Shown here: in pieces, positions 6,444 to 6,463 of the stretch
How the letters are laid out: the number at the start of each line of letters is the position of its first letter
How positions within the stretch are numbered: position 1 is the stretch's first letter
Assembly: GCA_003228415.1 (NCBI GenBank)
Contig: QIDL01000288.1
Coordinates: forward strand, 1 to 6,463
Origin: Gammaproteobacteria bacterium
Lineage (GTDB): Bacteria > Pseudomonadota > Gammaproteobacteria > Pseudomonadales > Azotimanducaceae
DNA: 6,463 bases
Direction of reading: 5' to 3'
Made by a program: the position numbers and the translations under genes
The notes under the pieces: generated by a model
The model's input: only the letters and a program-made list of their open reading frames with translations
Database searches by the model: none
Told to the model about the DNA's origin: nothing

Positions 6444-6463
6444 CATCGCCGAATAGACGCCCT

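Overview
The window is compact bacterial chromosome of about 55% GC, with no gene-free stretch longer than about 110 bases. The gene set is a LeuT-fold Na+ symporter, a CYP153-type P450, a PPK2 kinase and an M20/SDR cluster. Together these suggest a free-living proteobacterium, probably a marine or hydrocarbon-exposed gammaproteobacterium. That placement is inferred from gene content; no rRNA or tRNA is present to confirm it.

Layout from left to right: (1) The 3' end of a sodium-dependent (NSS/SNF family) transporter gene on the plus strand, cut by the window edge. (2) Fourteen bases away and tail to tail, a complete cytochrome P450 gene on the minus strand with strong CYP153 (medium-chain alkane/fatty acid terminal hydroxylase) features. 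(3) An 81-base divergent promoter region holding a perfect 7-7-7 inverted repeat, a candidate operator. (4) A polyphosphate kinase 2 family gene on the plus strand that looks like class III. (5) A 109-base convergent gap with a small hairpin. (6) Four minus-strand genes read right to left and probably forming one operon: an M20 (ArgE/DapE-like) amidohydrolase, a short-chain dehydrogenase/reductase, a seven-helix membrane protein of unknown function, and a small protein with a C-terminal membrane anchor. The first three are very tightly packed (7-base gap, then a 17-base overlap).

No CRISPR array, insertion sequence, integrase, tRNA or toxin-antitoxin pair is visible. The P450 has no ferredoxin or ferredoxin reductase gene beside it here, so its electron partners must be encoded elsewhere. 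The least explained parts are the M20-SDR-membrane protein-small protein operon, whose substrate cannot be named, and the DNA just upstream of the M20 gene. There a 23-base unit is tandemly repeated and the M20 start codon lies inside the array. Each repeat copy encodes the same eight-codon micro-ORF, whose stop overlaps the next start.
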